From NCBI RefSeq assembly GCF_918741275.1, contig NZ_CAKKNA010000008.1:1-64000 (forward strand): a DNA stretch of 64,000 nucleotides. Reading direction: 5' to 3'. This document shows positions 54,535 to 64,000 of the stretch, piece by piece. The stretch comes from Bacillus sp. CECT 9360 (GTDB taxonomy: Bacteria > Bacillota > Bacilli > Bacillales > DSM-1321). The position numbers and the translations under genes are program-made. Each line of letters opens with the position of its first letter. Positions within the stretch are counted from its first letter, which is position 1. Below the pieces are notes generated by a model. It ran no database searches, was not told the DNA's origin, and saw nothing but the letters and a program-made list of their open reading frames with translations.

Positions 54535-55380
54535 ATGAATGTAATTTTCTTTGGAATAGAGCTGAACAAGAAAGTAAAAAGAGACAGAGCAACGGGTCTA
54601 GCTTCAGAACAGGCCTATTATTATCTGCTCGCCCTCTTTCCTCTGTTGATTCTGTTACTCTCCATTCTCCCTTATTTATCGATTGAATCATCGAGGGCAC
54701 TGGAGATTATGAATACCTTTCTTCCTTCCGAAACAGCCACTGTCATTCATGACAATATCTTGGAGATATTCAGGAAGCAGCATGAAGGCTTGCTGACTTT
54801 TGGGATTATCGGGACGGTTTGGTCTGCCTCGAGTGGGATGGATGCCTTTATGCACTCGATGAATATTGCCTTTGATGTGGAGGAAACAAGGGGTTTCATT
54901 AAAACGAAATGCATTTCAATTTTACTAACCTTTTGCTTGATTTTTGCTTTTCTTATAGGATTGTTGCTCCTTATATTTGGAAATATGATTTTGTCAGCAG
55001 TAAGAGAAGTAATAACGATCCCTGATGGAGTGGTTGTAATTCTTCATATCATAAGATGGCTTGTTTCCGTGGCAGTTATCGCAGTGGTGATCAGTATTCT
55101 GTACCGTTTTGCCCCTAATAAAGCTTATCGCCTCAAACAAGTGATTCCCGGTGCATTTGCCGCCACGGTTGTCTGGCTGATCATAACTGTGGGCTTTTCT
55201 TATTATGTAAATCATTATGCCCATTACTCTGCGACATATGGAAGTTTAGGAGCGGTCATTGTACTTATGCTCTGGTTGTACTTTACCGGGCTTGCTTTAG
55301 TTCTAGGCGGAGAAGTGAACTCCCTGTTTTATAGGGGCTCCCATGGTCCGAAAAACACATTATCATTTGTGAAAAAATAG
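54535..55380 (+). CDS. YihY/BrkB-family membrane protein
   Basis: A 281-residue protein with six membrane helices. The start region ASEQAYYYLLALFPLLILLLS, the middle GIIGTVWSASSGMDAFMHSMN and the end GSLGAVIVLMLWLYFTGLALVLGGEVNS are the family hallmarks. It was once called ribonuclease BN; that is now thought wrong, and its role in the envelope is unclear. The ribosome site (GTGAAATAAG) is weak. Confidence 0.92.
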   Translation: MNVIFFGIELNKKVKRDRATGLASEQAYYYLLALFPLLILLLSILPYLSIESSRALEIMNTFLPSETATVIHDNILEIFRKQHEGLLTFGIIGTVWSASSGMDAFMHSMNIAFDVEETRGFIKTKCISILLTFCLIFAFLIGLLLLIFGNMILSAVREVITIPDGVVVILHIIRWLVSVAVIAVVISILYRFAPNKAYRLKQVIPGAFAATVVWLIITVGFSYYVNHYAHYSATYGSLGAVIVLMLWLYFTGLALVLGGEVNSLFYRGSHGPKNTLSFVKK

Positions 55381-55480
55381 GTTTTTCTTAGGTAATAATG
55401 TCGAAATGTTTTGATATATTTTTAGTATACTATTGTTGCGAACGCACGTTCTAAATGTTAATATATAACTATAAACAAGA

Positions 55481-55831
55481 CCTAGCCGTGTATCCGCACA
55501 GCTAGGCCAAATCTTTAAAATGTCACAAGGCAGGCTGTATCACCGAGCCTAAGAGAAGGTTGTATCGGTGAACCTAGCCAAATCGTTACAATTTATTGCT
55601 TCTTATTCTTTATTTCAGATCAGTCACATCTTCTGCTGATTGCGAAGCACAGAGTGCAAAATAGAGTAGCGGCTTCTTGAAAGTCTATCAGCATTTCTGA
55701 TATTCGAAAGGGTTTCGTAAGACCTGGAACTTTCCATGCCTTTTCTTACCCTTGTCCATCAGAATCCCTAACTATTCTCTTTAAAGCAGGTTGTATCGCT
55801 GAGCCTAAAAGAAAGGTTGTATCAGTGAGCC
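55481..55831. repeat. Cluster of short hairpin repeats
   Basis: Four 17-base units share the core TGTATC: GGCTGTATCACCGAGCC (55533), GGTTGTATCGGTGAACC (55558), GGTTGTATCGCTGAGCC (55789) and GGTTGTATCAGTGAGCC (55815). They come in two pairs spaced 25 and 26 bases. Each can fold with a GGYT/ARCC stem. A related hairpin CCTAGC/GCTAGG (55481-55506) follows yihY. I find no gene in 55381-56048. Confidence 0.7.
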
Positions 55832-56048
55832 TAGCCGGTATCGCGGTCCATTTGTTCAGCTTTACAAGTATGACGAAGCAATTTAGTTCGGAAAATCAAC
55901 TGCACACATATACATCAAAGTTTTATATTTTGGGCCTGTCCGTTTCGGGAGAATCTGGGCAAGCCTTTTCTTTTTCACTTAAATATGTTTCAGAAAATTA
56001 TTTCACATTATAATGAATAATCAAGCTGTATTTTTTATTTTCAACCAT

Positions 56049-56075
56049 AAAAAAAAGACAGGGATCCTTCCCTGC
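56049..56075 (-). terminator. Terminator of cysJI
   Basis: CAGGGA-TCCT-TCCCTG, followed on the minus strand by CTTTTTTTT. Confidence 0.85.
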
Positions 56076-56091
56076 CTCTGATACTTCTTAA

Positions 56092-57810
56092 TCATTCATG
56101 AAAATTCATGCCGTCTGTCGTCGCTTGGACTACGCCTGCGCGGACGACAAAGTCACCGAAGTGCTCGCCTTCCTGCCGTTCTTTCGCATAGCGCGGTAAA
56201 AGCACGCGCAGTTCGTTCAAAATTTCTTCTTCACCGATATTTTCGCGGTGCATTTTGCTTAGGCGGCTGCCGTCAAAGGCTGCGCCGAGATACATATTGT
56301 ATTTGCCGGGTCCCTTGCCGATAAAGCCGATTTCCCCAAGCGCATGGCGAGCACAGCCGTTCGGGCAGCCGGTCATGCGAATCGTAATTTCTTCGTTACG
56401 CAGGCCGTTTTCGTCAACAATGGCGTCTATTTTATCAATGAGAACCGGTAGATAGCGTTCTGCTTCCGCCATCGCAAGTCCGCAAGTCGGAAGCGCGACG
56501 CACGACATTGAGCTGCGGCGGAGTGCTGAATAATGCTTACCATCTGTCAAACCGTATTGTTCCATCAGTTCGCTAATCTTTTTCTTTGTCTGGCTTGATA
56601 CATTGCCAATGATCAGGTTTTGATTTGCCGTCAGGCGGAAATCGCCGTTATGGATCTTGGCGATTTCACGCAAGCCGGTCTTCAGCTTGTAATCATCAAA
56701 GTCCGCGATGCGGCCGCCTTCGACAAACAGCGTAAAATGCCATTTGCCTTGAACGCCTTTTACCCAACCGTAGCGGTCACCGTTGCTTTCGAAATGATAG
56801 GCTCTCGCTTCATCCAGGCTCCAGCCGAGGCGATTTTCGAGTTCTGCCTTTACTGTTTCCAGCCCGAGCCGGTCAACTGTGTACTTGAACCGGGCATTAC
56901 TGCGTTCGGAACGGTTTCCATAATCACGCTGAATCGTAATGACTTTTTCCGCTAATTCCAGAATCTGATCCGGCGTACAGAAGCCGATTACTTTGGAGAG
57001 CTGCGGGTACGTCGCTTTGTCACCATGCGACATGCCCATGCCGCCGCCAATTGCCACATTAAAACCGACAAGTTTGCTATCTTCAACAACAGCGATGAAG
57101 CCGAGATCCTGCGAGAAGACATCAATGTCGTTTGATGGCGGGACAGCGATACCAATCTTAAATTTTCGTGGCAAATAAATTGGTCCGTACATTGGTTCGA
57201 TTTCTTCCACTTCCGGCGTCCCGGCCACTTTTTCTTCATCCAGCCAAATTTCGTGATACGCTCTTGTGCGTGGCAATAAATAATCACTCAATTTTTTCGA
57301 CCATTCATATACTTCTGAATGGATTTCAGATTGATCCGGATTTGATGCGCACATAACATTCCGGTTCACATCGCCGCATGCCGCAATCGTATCCAACATG
57401 GACGCATGGATTTCCTGGATCGTTTTTTTCATATTCCATTTTAAAATGCCATGCATTTGAAATGTTTCTCGTGTAGTCAGTTTTAAGGTCCCGTTGCCGT
57501 ACTTTTCGGCAAGCTCATCCATGACAAGCCATTGATCAGCTTTTGCTACACCGCCAGGCATACGGACGCGCAGCATGAACTGATAGGCAGGTTCAAGTTT
57601 TTGCTTTTGGCGCTCATTGCGGAGATCCCGATCGTCCTGCAAGTAGCTGCCGTGATGCTTCATCAGGCGATTATCATCATCGGGTATTCCGGCGCTGATC
57701 GGTTCCAGCATTACTTCCTTCAGTGTACCGCGTAAATAGTTACTTTCTTTTTTTATACGCTCAACGTCGCTGGGCGGGCCATCCGGCGCTTTTAAAATTG
57801 GGTTCACCAT
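56092..57810 (-). CDS. cysI: Assimilatory sulfite reductase hemoprotein (beta subunit)
   Basis: A 572-residue siroheme/4Fe-4S enzyme that reduces sulfite to sulfide with six electrons from CysJ. The cluster ligands are in [17 protein letters not shown] and [17 protein letters not shown]. The siroheme side includes [11 protein letters not shown] and [11 protein letters not shown]. Length matches Bacillus CysI. It starts 27 bases after the cysJ stop. The product sulfide feeds cysteine synthesis. Confidence 0.96.
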   Translation of the reverse strand: MVNPILKAPDGPPSDVERIKKESNYLRGTLKEVMLEPISAGIPDDDNRLMKHHGSYLQDDRDLRNERQKQKLEPAYQFMLRVRMPGGVAKADQWLVMDELAEKYGNGTLKLTTRETFQMHGILKWNMKKTIQEIHASMLDTIAACGDVNRNVMCASNPDQSEIHSEVYEWSKKLSDYLLPRTRAYHEIWLDEEKVAGTPEVEEIEPMYGPIYLPRKFKIGIAVPPSNDIDVFSQDLGFIAVVEDSKLVGFNVAIGGGMGMSHGDKATYPQLSKVIGFCTPDQILELAEKVITIQRDYGNRSERSNARFKYTVDRLGLETVKAELENRLGWSLDEARAYHFESNGDRYGWVKGVQGKWHFTLFVEGGRIADFDDYKLKTGLREIAKIHNGDFRLTANQNLIIGNVSSQTKKKISELMEQYGLTDGKHYSALRRSSMSCVALPTCGLAMAEAERYLPVLIDKIDAIVDENGLRNEEITIRMTGCPNGCARHALGEIGFIGKGPGKYNMYLGAAFDGSRLSKMHRENIGEEEILNELRVLLPRYAKERQEGEHFGDFVVRAGVVQATTDGMNFHE

Positions 57811-57837
57811 GTTGAAAAAACTCCTTTCAATCCAAAC

Positions 57838-59655
57838 TCAGTATACATCGCGCTGGTATCGTTTTTGCTGTTGCATTTCACCTATATATTCTTCCGCTTT
57901 TTCACGGCTCAAGCCGCCTTCTTTTGCGATAATCTCAAGTAATGTGTTATGGACATCATGGGCCATGTTTTTCTCATCGCCGCAAATGTATAGCGCCGCT
58001 CCTTCTTGGAGCCACTCGAACAATTCCTTGCTGTGTTCAAGCATGCGATGCTGCACATACACCTTTTCATCCGTATCACGCGAAAATGCGACATCCATTT
58101 TCGTCAGTGCGCCATCTTTGATCCACTTCTGCCATTCGGTCTGGTAAAGGAAATCCGTCACGAAATGCTGGTCGCCGAAGAACAGCCATGACTTTCCTTC
58201 CGCCCCGGTTTCTTCGCGCTCCTGCATAAACGAGCGGAACGGCGCAATCCCTGTCCCCGGTCCAACCATGATGACCGGTGTATCCGGATTCTGTGGCAGC
58301 TTAAAGTTTTGGTTACTCTGAATATAAACCGGCAACGTATCCCCCGGTTGCAAACGCTCCGCGCATAGAATGGAGCAAACGCCACTACGATCGCGTCCAT
58401 GTGTATTGTACCGCACGGAGCCGATTGTTAAATGCACTTCATCCGGATTTGCGGATAAGCTGCTCGCAATCGAGTAAAGTCGGGCCGGCATTTTCCGGAG
58501 AATGGAGATAAACTCTTGCGCCGATACACCCCACGGACCAAAATCACGGAGCAAATCAAGTATATCGCGCCCTTCAAGATACGCTTTTAATTTTTCTTTA
58601 TTGTCCGGCGATAAAAGCTCGCGTAGATCTTCATTCGCTGAAAGCTGCACTGCCTGCTCAAGAAGCGGTTTTGTTAAAACGGTAATTTCAAAGTGAAAGG
58701 TGAGCGCTTCTTTAAGCGGTCGAACGTCTCCTTGTTTATTGACCGTTACAATTTCTTCAGGATCCCATTTCATTTCCTCAAGAAGCATGCCTACAAGAGC
58801 CGGATCGTTTTCCGGATATATGCCAAGGCTGTCTCCCGGTTCAAATGTGAGACCAGATCCTTCAAGCGACAACTCGAGGTGGCGCGTTTCTTTATTCGAA
58901 CCGCGTCCGTTCAAATCTAAATTTTCAAGCACTTCCGCTTTAAACGGATTTGTTCTAGAATACACCGATTCACCCGCTTGAGTTGCTGAGACCGGAGCTG
59001 GAGCATTTCCACCCTGCGCTTCACCTAAGCCTCCAAGAACTCCTTCAAGCCATTCGGCCGCTGGCTCATCATAGTCAAGGTCGCAGTCAACGCGCGGATA
59101 AAGCCGAGTGCCACCGAGTTCTTCCAGCTTCTCATCAAATTCTTTTCCCGTCTGGCAGAAAAACTCATACGAACTGTCTCCCAGCGACAAAACAGAAAAG
59201 CGGAGATCTTCAAGCTTCGGCGCTCGTCTGCCATGAAGAAACTCATGGAAAGACAGCGCGGTATCTGGCGGGTCTCCTTCTCCATGTGTGCTAACAATGA
59301 TAAGTATGTTTTGGACTTTCTTCAAATTATTTGGCTTAAAATCGCTCATCGATGAGACGGTTACTTGAAAACCACGTCCCTCAAGCATCTTGCCCGCATT
59401 TTTCGCAAGCCCTTGGGCGTTGCCGGTCTGTGATCCGAAAAGAATGGTCACTTCTTTTGAAATTGTCTGCCCAGTGCTCCCGGCAGGAAGTTCTGCCACC
59501 GGCGCTTCTGGTGTTCCCTGAACAGAAGCGGACTGGCTTGCTGCCAGATAGCCGCTCAGCCAGACTTTTTGTGATTCTGTCAAAGCTGGCAGAAGGCGAT
59601 TAAGGAGCTCTGCCTGCTCCTGATTAAACGGACTGTTCATTACCTGAAGTTGCAA
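57838..59655 (-). CDS. cysJ: Sulfite reductase flavoprotein (alpha subunit)
   Basis: From a TTG start (MQLQVMNSPFNQEQAELL) behind GAGGTGG the protein has 605 residues, the length I recall for B. subtilis CysJ. An N-terminal flavodoxin domain (TILFGSQTGNAQGLAKNAG) is followed by FAD-binding (ARLYSIASS; GVCSILCAERLQPGD) and NADPH-binding parts (MVGPGTGIAPFRSFMQER) like cytochrome P450 reductase. It passes electrons from NADPH to CysI. It is divergent from cysL, its likely activator. Confidence 0.96.
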   Translation of the reverse strand: MQLQVMNSPFNQEQAELLNRLLPALTESQKVWLSGYLAASQSASVQGTPEAPVAELPAGSTGQTISKEVTILFGSQTGNAQGLAKNAGKMLEGRGFQVTVSSMSDFKPNNLKKVQNILIIVSTHGEGDPPDTALSFHEFLHGRRAPKLEDLRFSVLSLGDSSYEFFCQTGKEFDEKLEELGGTRLYPRVDCDLDYDEPAAEWLEGVLGGLGEAQGGNAPAPVSATQAGESVYSRTNPFKAEVLENLDLNGRGSNKETRHLELSLEGSGLTFEPGDSLGIYPENDPALVGMLLEEMKWDPEEIVTVNKQGDVRPLKEALTFHFEITVLTKPLLEQAVQLSANEDLRELLSPDNKEKLKAYLEGRDILDLLRDFGPWGVSAQEFISILRKMPARLYSIASSLSANPDEVHLTIGSVRYNTHGRDRSGVCSILCAERLQPGDTLPVYIQSNQNFKLPQNPDTPVIMVGPGTGIAPFRSFMQEREETGAEGKSWLFFGDQHFVTDFLYQTEWQKWIKDGALTKMDVAFSRDTDEKVYVQHRMLEHSKELFEWLQEGAALYICGDEKNMAHDVHNTLLEIIAKEGGLSREKAEEYIGEMQQQKRYQRDVY

Positions 59656-59857
59656 CAATATCCACCTCACAAAGGACTATAAACTTTACATTCATTAATT
59701 ATGTTATATCTCTATTATTCTTATAAATCAAGTCGGTTTTAAAGATATAAGCGATTAAAAAAGTTTCTATAAGAACTTTACCTGAAGACAAAGCATTAGT
59801 AAAATATATATAAATGATTACAGCTATTAAGATTTCTAATAATAAGGCGGGATTCTT

Positions 59858-60766
59858 TTGTACTATGATGCGTTAAAAACATTTGTGACCTTAGCAGAAG
59901 TTAAAAACTTTACAAAGACAGCCGAAATTCTTCTCATGTCCCAACCGAGTGTTAGTTTGCATATTAAAAATTTAGAAAAAGAATTCCAAACGCAATTATT
60001 TGTACGTTCTCCTAAAATCTTAAAAATCACCCCAACCGGTGAGATTTTATACGATCGTGCAAAGCAAATGATCACGATTTACGAACAGACTAGACAAGAC
60101 ATTCTCGAGCACCATAACTCCATAAAAGGCGAATTAAAGATAGGCGCAAGTTTTACAATCGGCGAGTATATTTTGCCTTCTTTACTTTACGACCTTCAGA
60201 AAGACTACCCTGAACTTGAACTTCAAGTTGTGATTGGAAATACTGAAGAAATCGTTCAAGCCGTCCGGTTGTTTCAAGTGGATATCGGCTTAATTGAAGG
60301 TCAAACAAATGAAAAGGAGCTTTCCGTCCACGCTTTTATGGAAGATGAGTTATTTATTGTTTCTTCAAACAATCATGAACTTGCTTGTAAAGATGAAGTG
60401 ACGATTGCTGACCTGCAGAATCAAGCTTGGGTAACCAGAGAAGTTGGATCAGGTACCCGTGAATATCTTAACCACGTCATTCGTTCAAATGGTTTGAAAG
60501 TGAAATCATTTCTTACCATAAGCAGCAATCAAGGAATTAAAGAAACTATTATAAATGGTATGGGGCTATCTCTCCTCTCCCGTAGTGTCATTGAAAGAGA
60601 CATACAGCATGGAAATCTCTCTATTATTCCGTTAAAAAATCAGTCCTTTAACAGAACGCTTTCTTATGTATATTCGCCGATTATGCAAGATAAAAAGAAC
60701 GTGAAGACTTTTATAAGTGCATTGAACAAAAAGTGGCCTGACAGTAGGAATATAAACCAAAATTAA
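59858..60766 (+). CDS. cysL: LysR-family activator of sulfite reductase (CysL-like)
   Basis: A 302-residue LysR regulator with a TTG start behind AAGGCGG. The helix-turn-helix reads NFTKTAEILLMSQPSVSLHIKNLEKEF. The effector domain contains GASFTIGEYILPSLLYDLQK and TREVGSGTREYLN. In B. subtilis CysL (YwfK) lies next to cysJI and activates it. The same divergent arrangement here supports the name. Confidence 0.9.
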   Translation: MYYDALKTFVTLAEVKNFTKTAEILLMSQPSVSLHIKNLEKEFQTQLFVRSPKILKITPTGEILYDRAKQMITIYEQTRQDILEHHNSIKGELKIGASFTIGEYILPSLLYDLQKDYPELELQVVIGNTEEIVQAVRLFQVDIGLIEGQTNEKELSVHAFMEDELFIVSSNNHELACKDEVTIADLQNQAWVTREVGSGTREYLNHVIRSNGLKVKSFLTISSNQGIKETIINGMGLSLLSRSVIERDIQHGNLSIIPLKNQSFNRTLSYVYSPIMQDKKNVKTFISALNKKWPDSRNINQN

Positions 60767-60827
60767 GCTTGTTATTTATTGTTCCAATTCCCTGTATAAG
60801 TCATTTAACAAGCACTGTTACAATCAA

Positions 60828-60871
60828 AAAGAGAGCGGAAATCCTTATACATATAGGATCTCCGCTCTTTC
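60828..60871. terminator. Terminator of cysL
   Basis: AAAGAGAGCGGA and TCCGCTCTTT flank an inner ATCCTTATA/TATAGGAT stem, giving a long hairpin. Confidence 0.8.
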
Positions 60872-60980
60872 TGTATGAATGATCCAAACCGGGCTCAGGA
60901 GCGTGATAACTACCTCGTTACCGTAGCAGTCAAACTCAAAACTACCTGTATGTCTTTTGACTCGGAACTCCATAAACGTA

Positions 60981-61025
60981 AAAAAGCAAACCCTCAATAA
61001 ATTTATTAATTGAGGGTTTGCTTTT
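60981..61025 (-). terminator. Terminator of the acyl-CoA ligase gene
   Basis: AAAAGCAAACCCTCAAT pairs perfectly with ATTGAGGGTTTGCTTTT just past the stop codon at 61026. Confidence 0.9.
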
Positions 61026-62555
61026 CTACCTTGCAGGCATTTCCTTATATCCCTTACGCAACTGATACTTCAATACTTTCCCAGATGCGTTCCTTGGTAG
61101 TTGGTCTTGTTCATGGAAAACTCTCGGAATTTTGTAGCCAGCCAGTTCTTGCCGGCAAAATTGTTGTAACTCTTCAAGATTGACCTGTTTCCCTGGTTTC
61201 GATACGATGACAGCTGCTACTATCTCACCCCAAACCTCATGGGGAACTCCAATGACGGCTACTTCTAAAATATCTGGGTGTTTATAAAGGACCTGTTCGA
61301 CTTCGGTTGAGTAGACGTTCTCCCCACCAGAAATGATCATGTCTTTTTTCCTATCCACTAGTGTAATATAACAGTCTTCGTCTATTGTGGCTAAGTCACC
61401 TGTATAGAGCCAGCCGTCCTTTAGGGCTTTTTTCGTTTCTTCCGGTTTTTTATAATATTCCTTCATGATCGTTTCACCGCGGATAATAAACTCCCCAACC
61501 TCCCCAGGCTTTACGGTATCTCCGTTTCCATCGACGACTCTCGCATCCGTTAAATGGGAGGCTCTACCGCTGGCTCCGAGCTTTATTTTATGATCTTCCG
61601 GCATTAAAAAGACTCCACCAGGACCGCCTTCTGTCAGTCCGCACATATTATAAAATTGATCGGTTCCAAACAGATCCATTGCCTGTTTTAGCAAGGCAAC
61701 AGGCATAGGTGCCGCTCCATATCCACATCGCTTCACACTCGATAAATCATACTGATTCCTATCAGGAACCTGAAGCAAAAAGTTATACATTGTCGGAACA
61801 GCGAAAAACAGGCTTATCTTATAGTGGTTAATATCTTTTAAGGTTTGTACAGGGTTAAACTCTTGATGTACCACTTGTGTACAACCGAGTATAGTACCAG
61901 AGACCATAAATAAATTCAGTTGGGCTGAATGAAATAATGGTGCGATATGTAGCAATTGATCCTCAGTGCCCATCTTCATCGTCATAATGGTTCCAAGAGC
62001 AACGTGGAGAATACGATGATGATCCAGAACTACTCCTTTAGGTAAGCCCGTTGTACCAGATGTATAAAGGATTTCAGCATCATCAGATTCTAAGACACCG
62101 ATATCGGGGTTTTGTGATATTGAACTACGAAACTCGGATAATAGTAATTGATGATCTTTTTTATCCGAACCGATCATGACTTGCAATCGAAGCTTTTCGA
62201 TTCCTTCAGATGCTTTATTAATCGTCTCCGATAGATTGTCATCAGCAAAAACAATCATGGAATCAGAATCATTTAAAATATAACCTACTTCATGGGCCGT
62301 TAACCGAAAGTTAATGGGAACGGCAACCCCGCCAGCTTTCAAGATTCCATAATAAACAAAAGGAAATTGGTTAGAATTTTTCATCATGATGGCAATTTTG
62401 TCGCCTTTTTTTACGCCATAATTAATTAAAGCATTTGCAATATGATTCACTTCTCCATTGAACTCTGCATACGTATGCATCCCTTCGTTAAAGATAATTG
62501 CTGGTTTCCTCCCATTATTTCGTGCGTTTCGTTCTAATCCTTCAAACAAATTCAC
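61026..62555 (-). CDS. AMP-binding acyl-CoA ligase
   Basis: A 509-residue adenylate-forming enzyme. The P-loop reads ILYTSGTTGLPKGVV, the adenine motif NMCGLTEGG and the hinge GWLYTGDLATIDEDCYI. The catalytic Lys is in PRNASGKVLKYQL. It should activate a carboxylic acid, most likely a medium or long-chain fatty acid, as the CoA thioester. A GTG start follows GGGAGG. The upstream cre site indicates repression by CcpA when good carbon sources are present. Confidence 0.93.
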   Translation of the reverse strand: MNLFEGLERNARNNGRKPAIIFNEGMHTYAEFNGEVNHIANALINYGVKKGDKIAIMMKNSNQFPFVYYGILKAGGVAVPINFRLTAHEVGYILNDSDSMIVFADDNLSETINKASEGIEKLRLQVMIGSDKKDHQLLLSEFRSSISQNPDIGVLESDDAEILYTSGTTGLPKGVVLDHHRILHVALGTIMTMKMGTEDQLLHIAPLFHSAQLNLFMVSGTILGCTQVVHQEFNPVQTLKDINHYKISLFFAVPTMYNFLLQVPDRNQYDLSSVKRCGYGAAPMPVALLKQAMDLFGTDQFYNMCGLTEGGPGGVFLMPEDHKIKLGASGRASHLTDARVVDGNGDTVKPGEVGEFIIRGETIMKEYYKKPEETKKALKDGWLYTGDLATIDEDCYITLVDRKKDMIISGGENVYSTEVEQVLYKHPDILEVAVIGVPHEVWGEIVAAVIVSKPGKQVNLEELQQFCRQELAGYKIPRVFHEQDQLPRNASGKVLKYQLRKGYKEMPAR

Positions 62556-62616
62556 AGCTTTTTCCTCCCTTTCTTTCGTTATTATTTTTTAGCATTAATC
62601 ATTATTCCGAATTATT

Positions 62617-62631
62617 TTGAAAGCGTTTTCA
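62617..62631. promoter_or_regulatory. cre site (CcpA)
   Basis: TTGAAAGCGTTTTCA matches the catabolite-responsive element consensus in full, about 60 bases upstream of the acyl-CoA ligase start. Confidence 0.8.
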
Positions 62632-62765
62632 ATAATAACTCTATAAAAAGAGAATCTGTGTAGAAACGAGCAGGTAATTAATTTACGAGCGATACAGAAT
62701 TCTCTTCATACGACTGGAATTTACTGTCTTTCGTGAAATAACTCAACATTTTTTGGATGAAAATT

Positions 62766-63119
62766 TCATTTCTCCCATATTTCTATCCATCTGCCATCCG
62801 GATCAGAAATCCAAATAAATGTACCGTATTGACGTTTTTCAGGCTCCTTAAGAAGTGGAACTCCTATCTTTTGCAGATGAGCTAAACAATCCTCCATGTT
62901 TTCCACCTGGAAATTAAGCATTACTGCCTGTTCTTTCGGAAAATAGCTGCTCTCCTCTGTAAAGAATGAAAAGATGGTTTCATTGCCCTGTTCAGGTCTG
63001 ATCACGGTACCATTCCAAGCATCCTCCATCGATATTCCGAAAACCTCGAAGTACCATTTTTTTAAAGCTTTAATGTTTTTCGTTCTCCAGAATATGCCTC
63101 CAAAACCCTTAATCTTCAT
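62766..63119 (-). CDS. VOC-family protein
   Basis: A 117-residue glyoxalase-fold protein from MKIKGFGGIFWRTKNIKAL behind AGGAGG; a GTG three codons earlier overlaps the site. The C-terminal block ISDPDGRWIEIWEK is typical. The first-strand His is replaced by Gly-Ile-Phe, so the usual metal site is incomplete. It has no in-frame UGA, unlike the VOC gene at 32694. Confidence 0.85.
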   Translation of the reverse strand: MKIKGFGGIFWRTKNIKALKKWYFEVFGISMEDAWNGTVIRPEQGNETIFSFFTEESSYFPKEQAVMLNFQVENMEDCLAHLQKIGVPLLKEPEKRQYGTFIWISDPDGRWIEIWEK

Positions 63120-63194
63120 TTTGTCCACCTCCTGACACTAATTCTAATATTCCATTGAAAAAGCGGCTCCACTCCCCATGCAGCTGCTGATGAT

Positions 63195-63980
63195 TTAATG
63201 ACAGTCCCAGTTGTAAAGAACATTAGAGAAATCCAATTTTAACAGGTCTTCTTCCTTGATGAAAAAGTTCGCCACCCCGGCATCACCCCACATGATATCC
63301 AAATCGTCGTCCGTATCAATCTGCAGAAGAGTAATCGTATGGTTTCTATACTTTTTTTCATCTTCCCTTGGGTCAACCTGGGTAAAAAAAGCATACCCGC
63401 CCATTTTATGGCCTTCATTTGATAGCTCCTCAGCATATACTTCCCAAAGAGTGATTTCTCCGTCTTCCCCTTCACCGACAACCTGCTCCAGGTCGATATC
63501 AACATTTTCAAAACGATAGTCAGCGACCGATACCGTTTCATAATCTTGTTCAAAGGATAATGCCGTTTCTTCTAATGGAAAATAGTCTTCATCAAAATCG
63601 TCCATATAGGAAAAATCGGTAACTAACAGATCATCATCAGTAAGAATTTCCGGGTGATACATGATTCTGTAGTTCTTTTGTTTCGTCGGATTATCAAAAT
63701 CAAGACCGTACCCGTCGTCATCTATGGATAAGTAGAACTGTAACATGCCTTTTGGAGGAAAACTCTGCAATGTTGGCACCTCTTCGAAGTTGATTTGCGC
63801 TAAAAGTTTCATTGCCCGTCCTGATTCATCTTTTGGATGGTCCATTGTTTTAGGCAAATAAGGGGCACCTCCGAACTTGCTCTGTAATAAAGATGTATCT
63901 CCTTTGTTTCCTGTTATCCTGATGAAAGGCTTGACCTGTTTCTCGATCTCATTCCGATACGCTTCTAATTCTTTAGGCAA
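63195..63980 (-). CDS. DUF1963 protein (YwqG-like)
   Basis: A 261-residue acidic cytoplasmic protein. LLAQINFEEVPTLQSFPPKGMLQFYLSIDDD is read in parts at 58-88. The end is GDAGVANFFIKEEDLLKLDFSNVLYNWDCH-like, as in YwqG/DUF1963. Function is unknown; relatives often lie beside YwqJ-type toxins, but none is visible here. A TTG start follows AGGAAG only 20 bases from the window edge. Confidence 0.85.
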   Translation of the reverse strand: MPKELEAYRNEIEKQVKPFIRITGNKGDTSLLQSKFGGAPYLPKTMDHPKDESGRAMKLLAQINFEEVPTLQSFPPKGMLQFYLSIDDDGYGLDFDNPTKQKNYRIMYHPEILTDDDLLVTDFSYMDDFDEDYFPLEETALSFEQDYETVSVADYRFENVDIDLEQVVGEGEDGEITLWEVYAEELSNEGHKMGGYAFFTQVDPREDEKKYRNHTITLLQIDTDDDLDIMWGDAGVANFFIKEEDLLKLDFSNVLYNWDCH

Positions 63981-64000
63981 TGCAATCTTCCTGTAATGAT

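Noticed and set aside
55481-55831. CRISPR array
   Set aside because: Units are only 17 bases, irregularly grouped, and themselves hairpins; there are no regular spacers.
55825-56013. Plus-strand ORF over the last hairpin repeat
   Set aside because: It starts inside the repeat, lacks a ribosome site and shows no domain.

Overview
The window comes from a low-GC, endospore-forming Bacillaceae chromosome (Bacillus sensu lato). The evidence is small acid-soluble spore proteins SspN, SspO, SspP and Tlp, a CotM-like coat protein, YjcZ, an RsbR-type stressosome protein, strong GGAGG ribosome sites with frequent TTG/GTG starts, and a Bacillus subtilis-like gene order around aconitase (yneQ-yneP-tlp-sspN-yneN-citB ... 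sspO, sspP, cotM, yneK). Nothing in the sequence fixes the species.

The most notable region is about 30-45 kb, a complete selenocysteine (Sec) module laid into that conserved spore-gene neighbourhood. It holds selA (33.8-35.2 kb, minus), selD (36.1-37.2 kb, plus), selB (37.3-39.2 kb, minus) and a UCA-anticodon tRNA-Sec (45.15-45.24 kb), and it also contains genes that need it. selD has an in-frame UGA at its catalytic position. A SelW/Rdx-like gene reads Cys-Met-Met-UGA, followed by a hairpin with a GGUCU loop. A glyoxalase/fosfomycin-resistance-like (VOC) gene is interrupted by one in-frame UGA in a UGA-Val-Cys context. Conventional gene calling would truncate all three. Two odd tRNA-shaped RNAs lie just upstream (30.39-30.48 and 31.18-31.37 kb), one with four perfect stems but abnormal loops, the other with a roughly 115-nt insertion between its D-like and T arms. 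coaW, sbcC, sbcD and yneK fill the rest of the interval.

Layout: 0-5.5 kb is a patchy region of small proteins, a DUF1206 membrane protein, a frameshifted phosphotransferase, a truncated flavin-monooxygenase remnant and a K+ channel. 5.5-14.4 kb holds DinB, a flavin reductase/luciferase-like pair with a divergent HxlR regulator, a LytTR-DUF3021-ABC operon with phased LytTR sites, an SDR with a divergent TetR, and an LD-carboxypeptidase. 14.7-19.6 kb holds an IS110 remnant and a LacI-controlled sugar ABC importer without its ATPase. 19.8-27.4 kb is the yneQ-to-aconitase block, with a two-domain SpoVK-like AAA ATPase inserted. 27.8-31.1 kb has small accessory genes.

After the Sec module come a cold-shock protein, an NAD-dependent epimerase, a glycine-oxidase-like FAD enzyme, a DUF1611/PLP-racemase operon behind a possible leader terminator, a run of stress-type membrane genes (51.9-55.4 kb), an unexplained array of short hairpins (55.5-55.8 kb), assimilatory sulfite reductase cysJI with divergent cysL, an acyl-CoA ligase behind a cre site, a second VOC protein and a YwqG-like protein. 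Functions are read from sequence motifs and remembered families; no database search was run.
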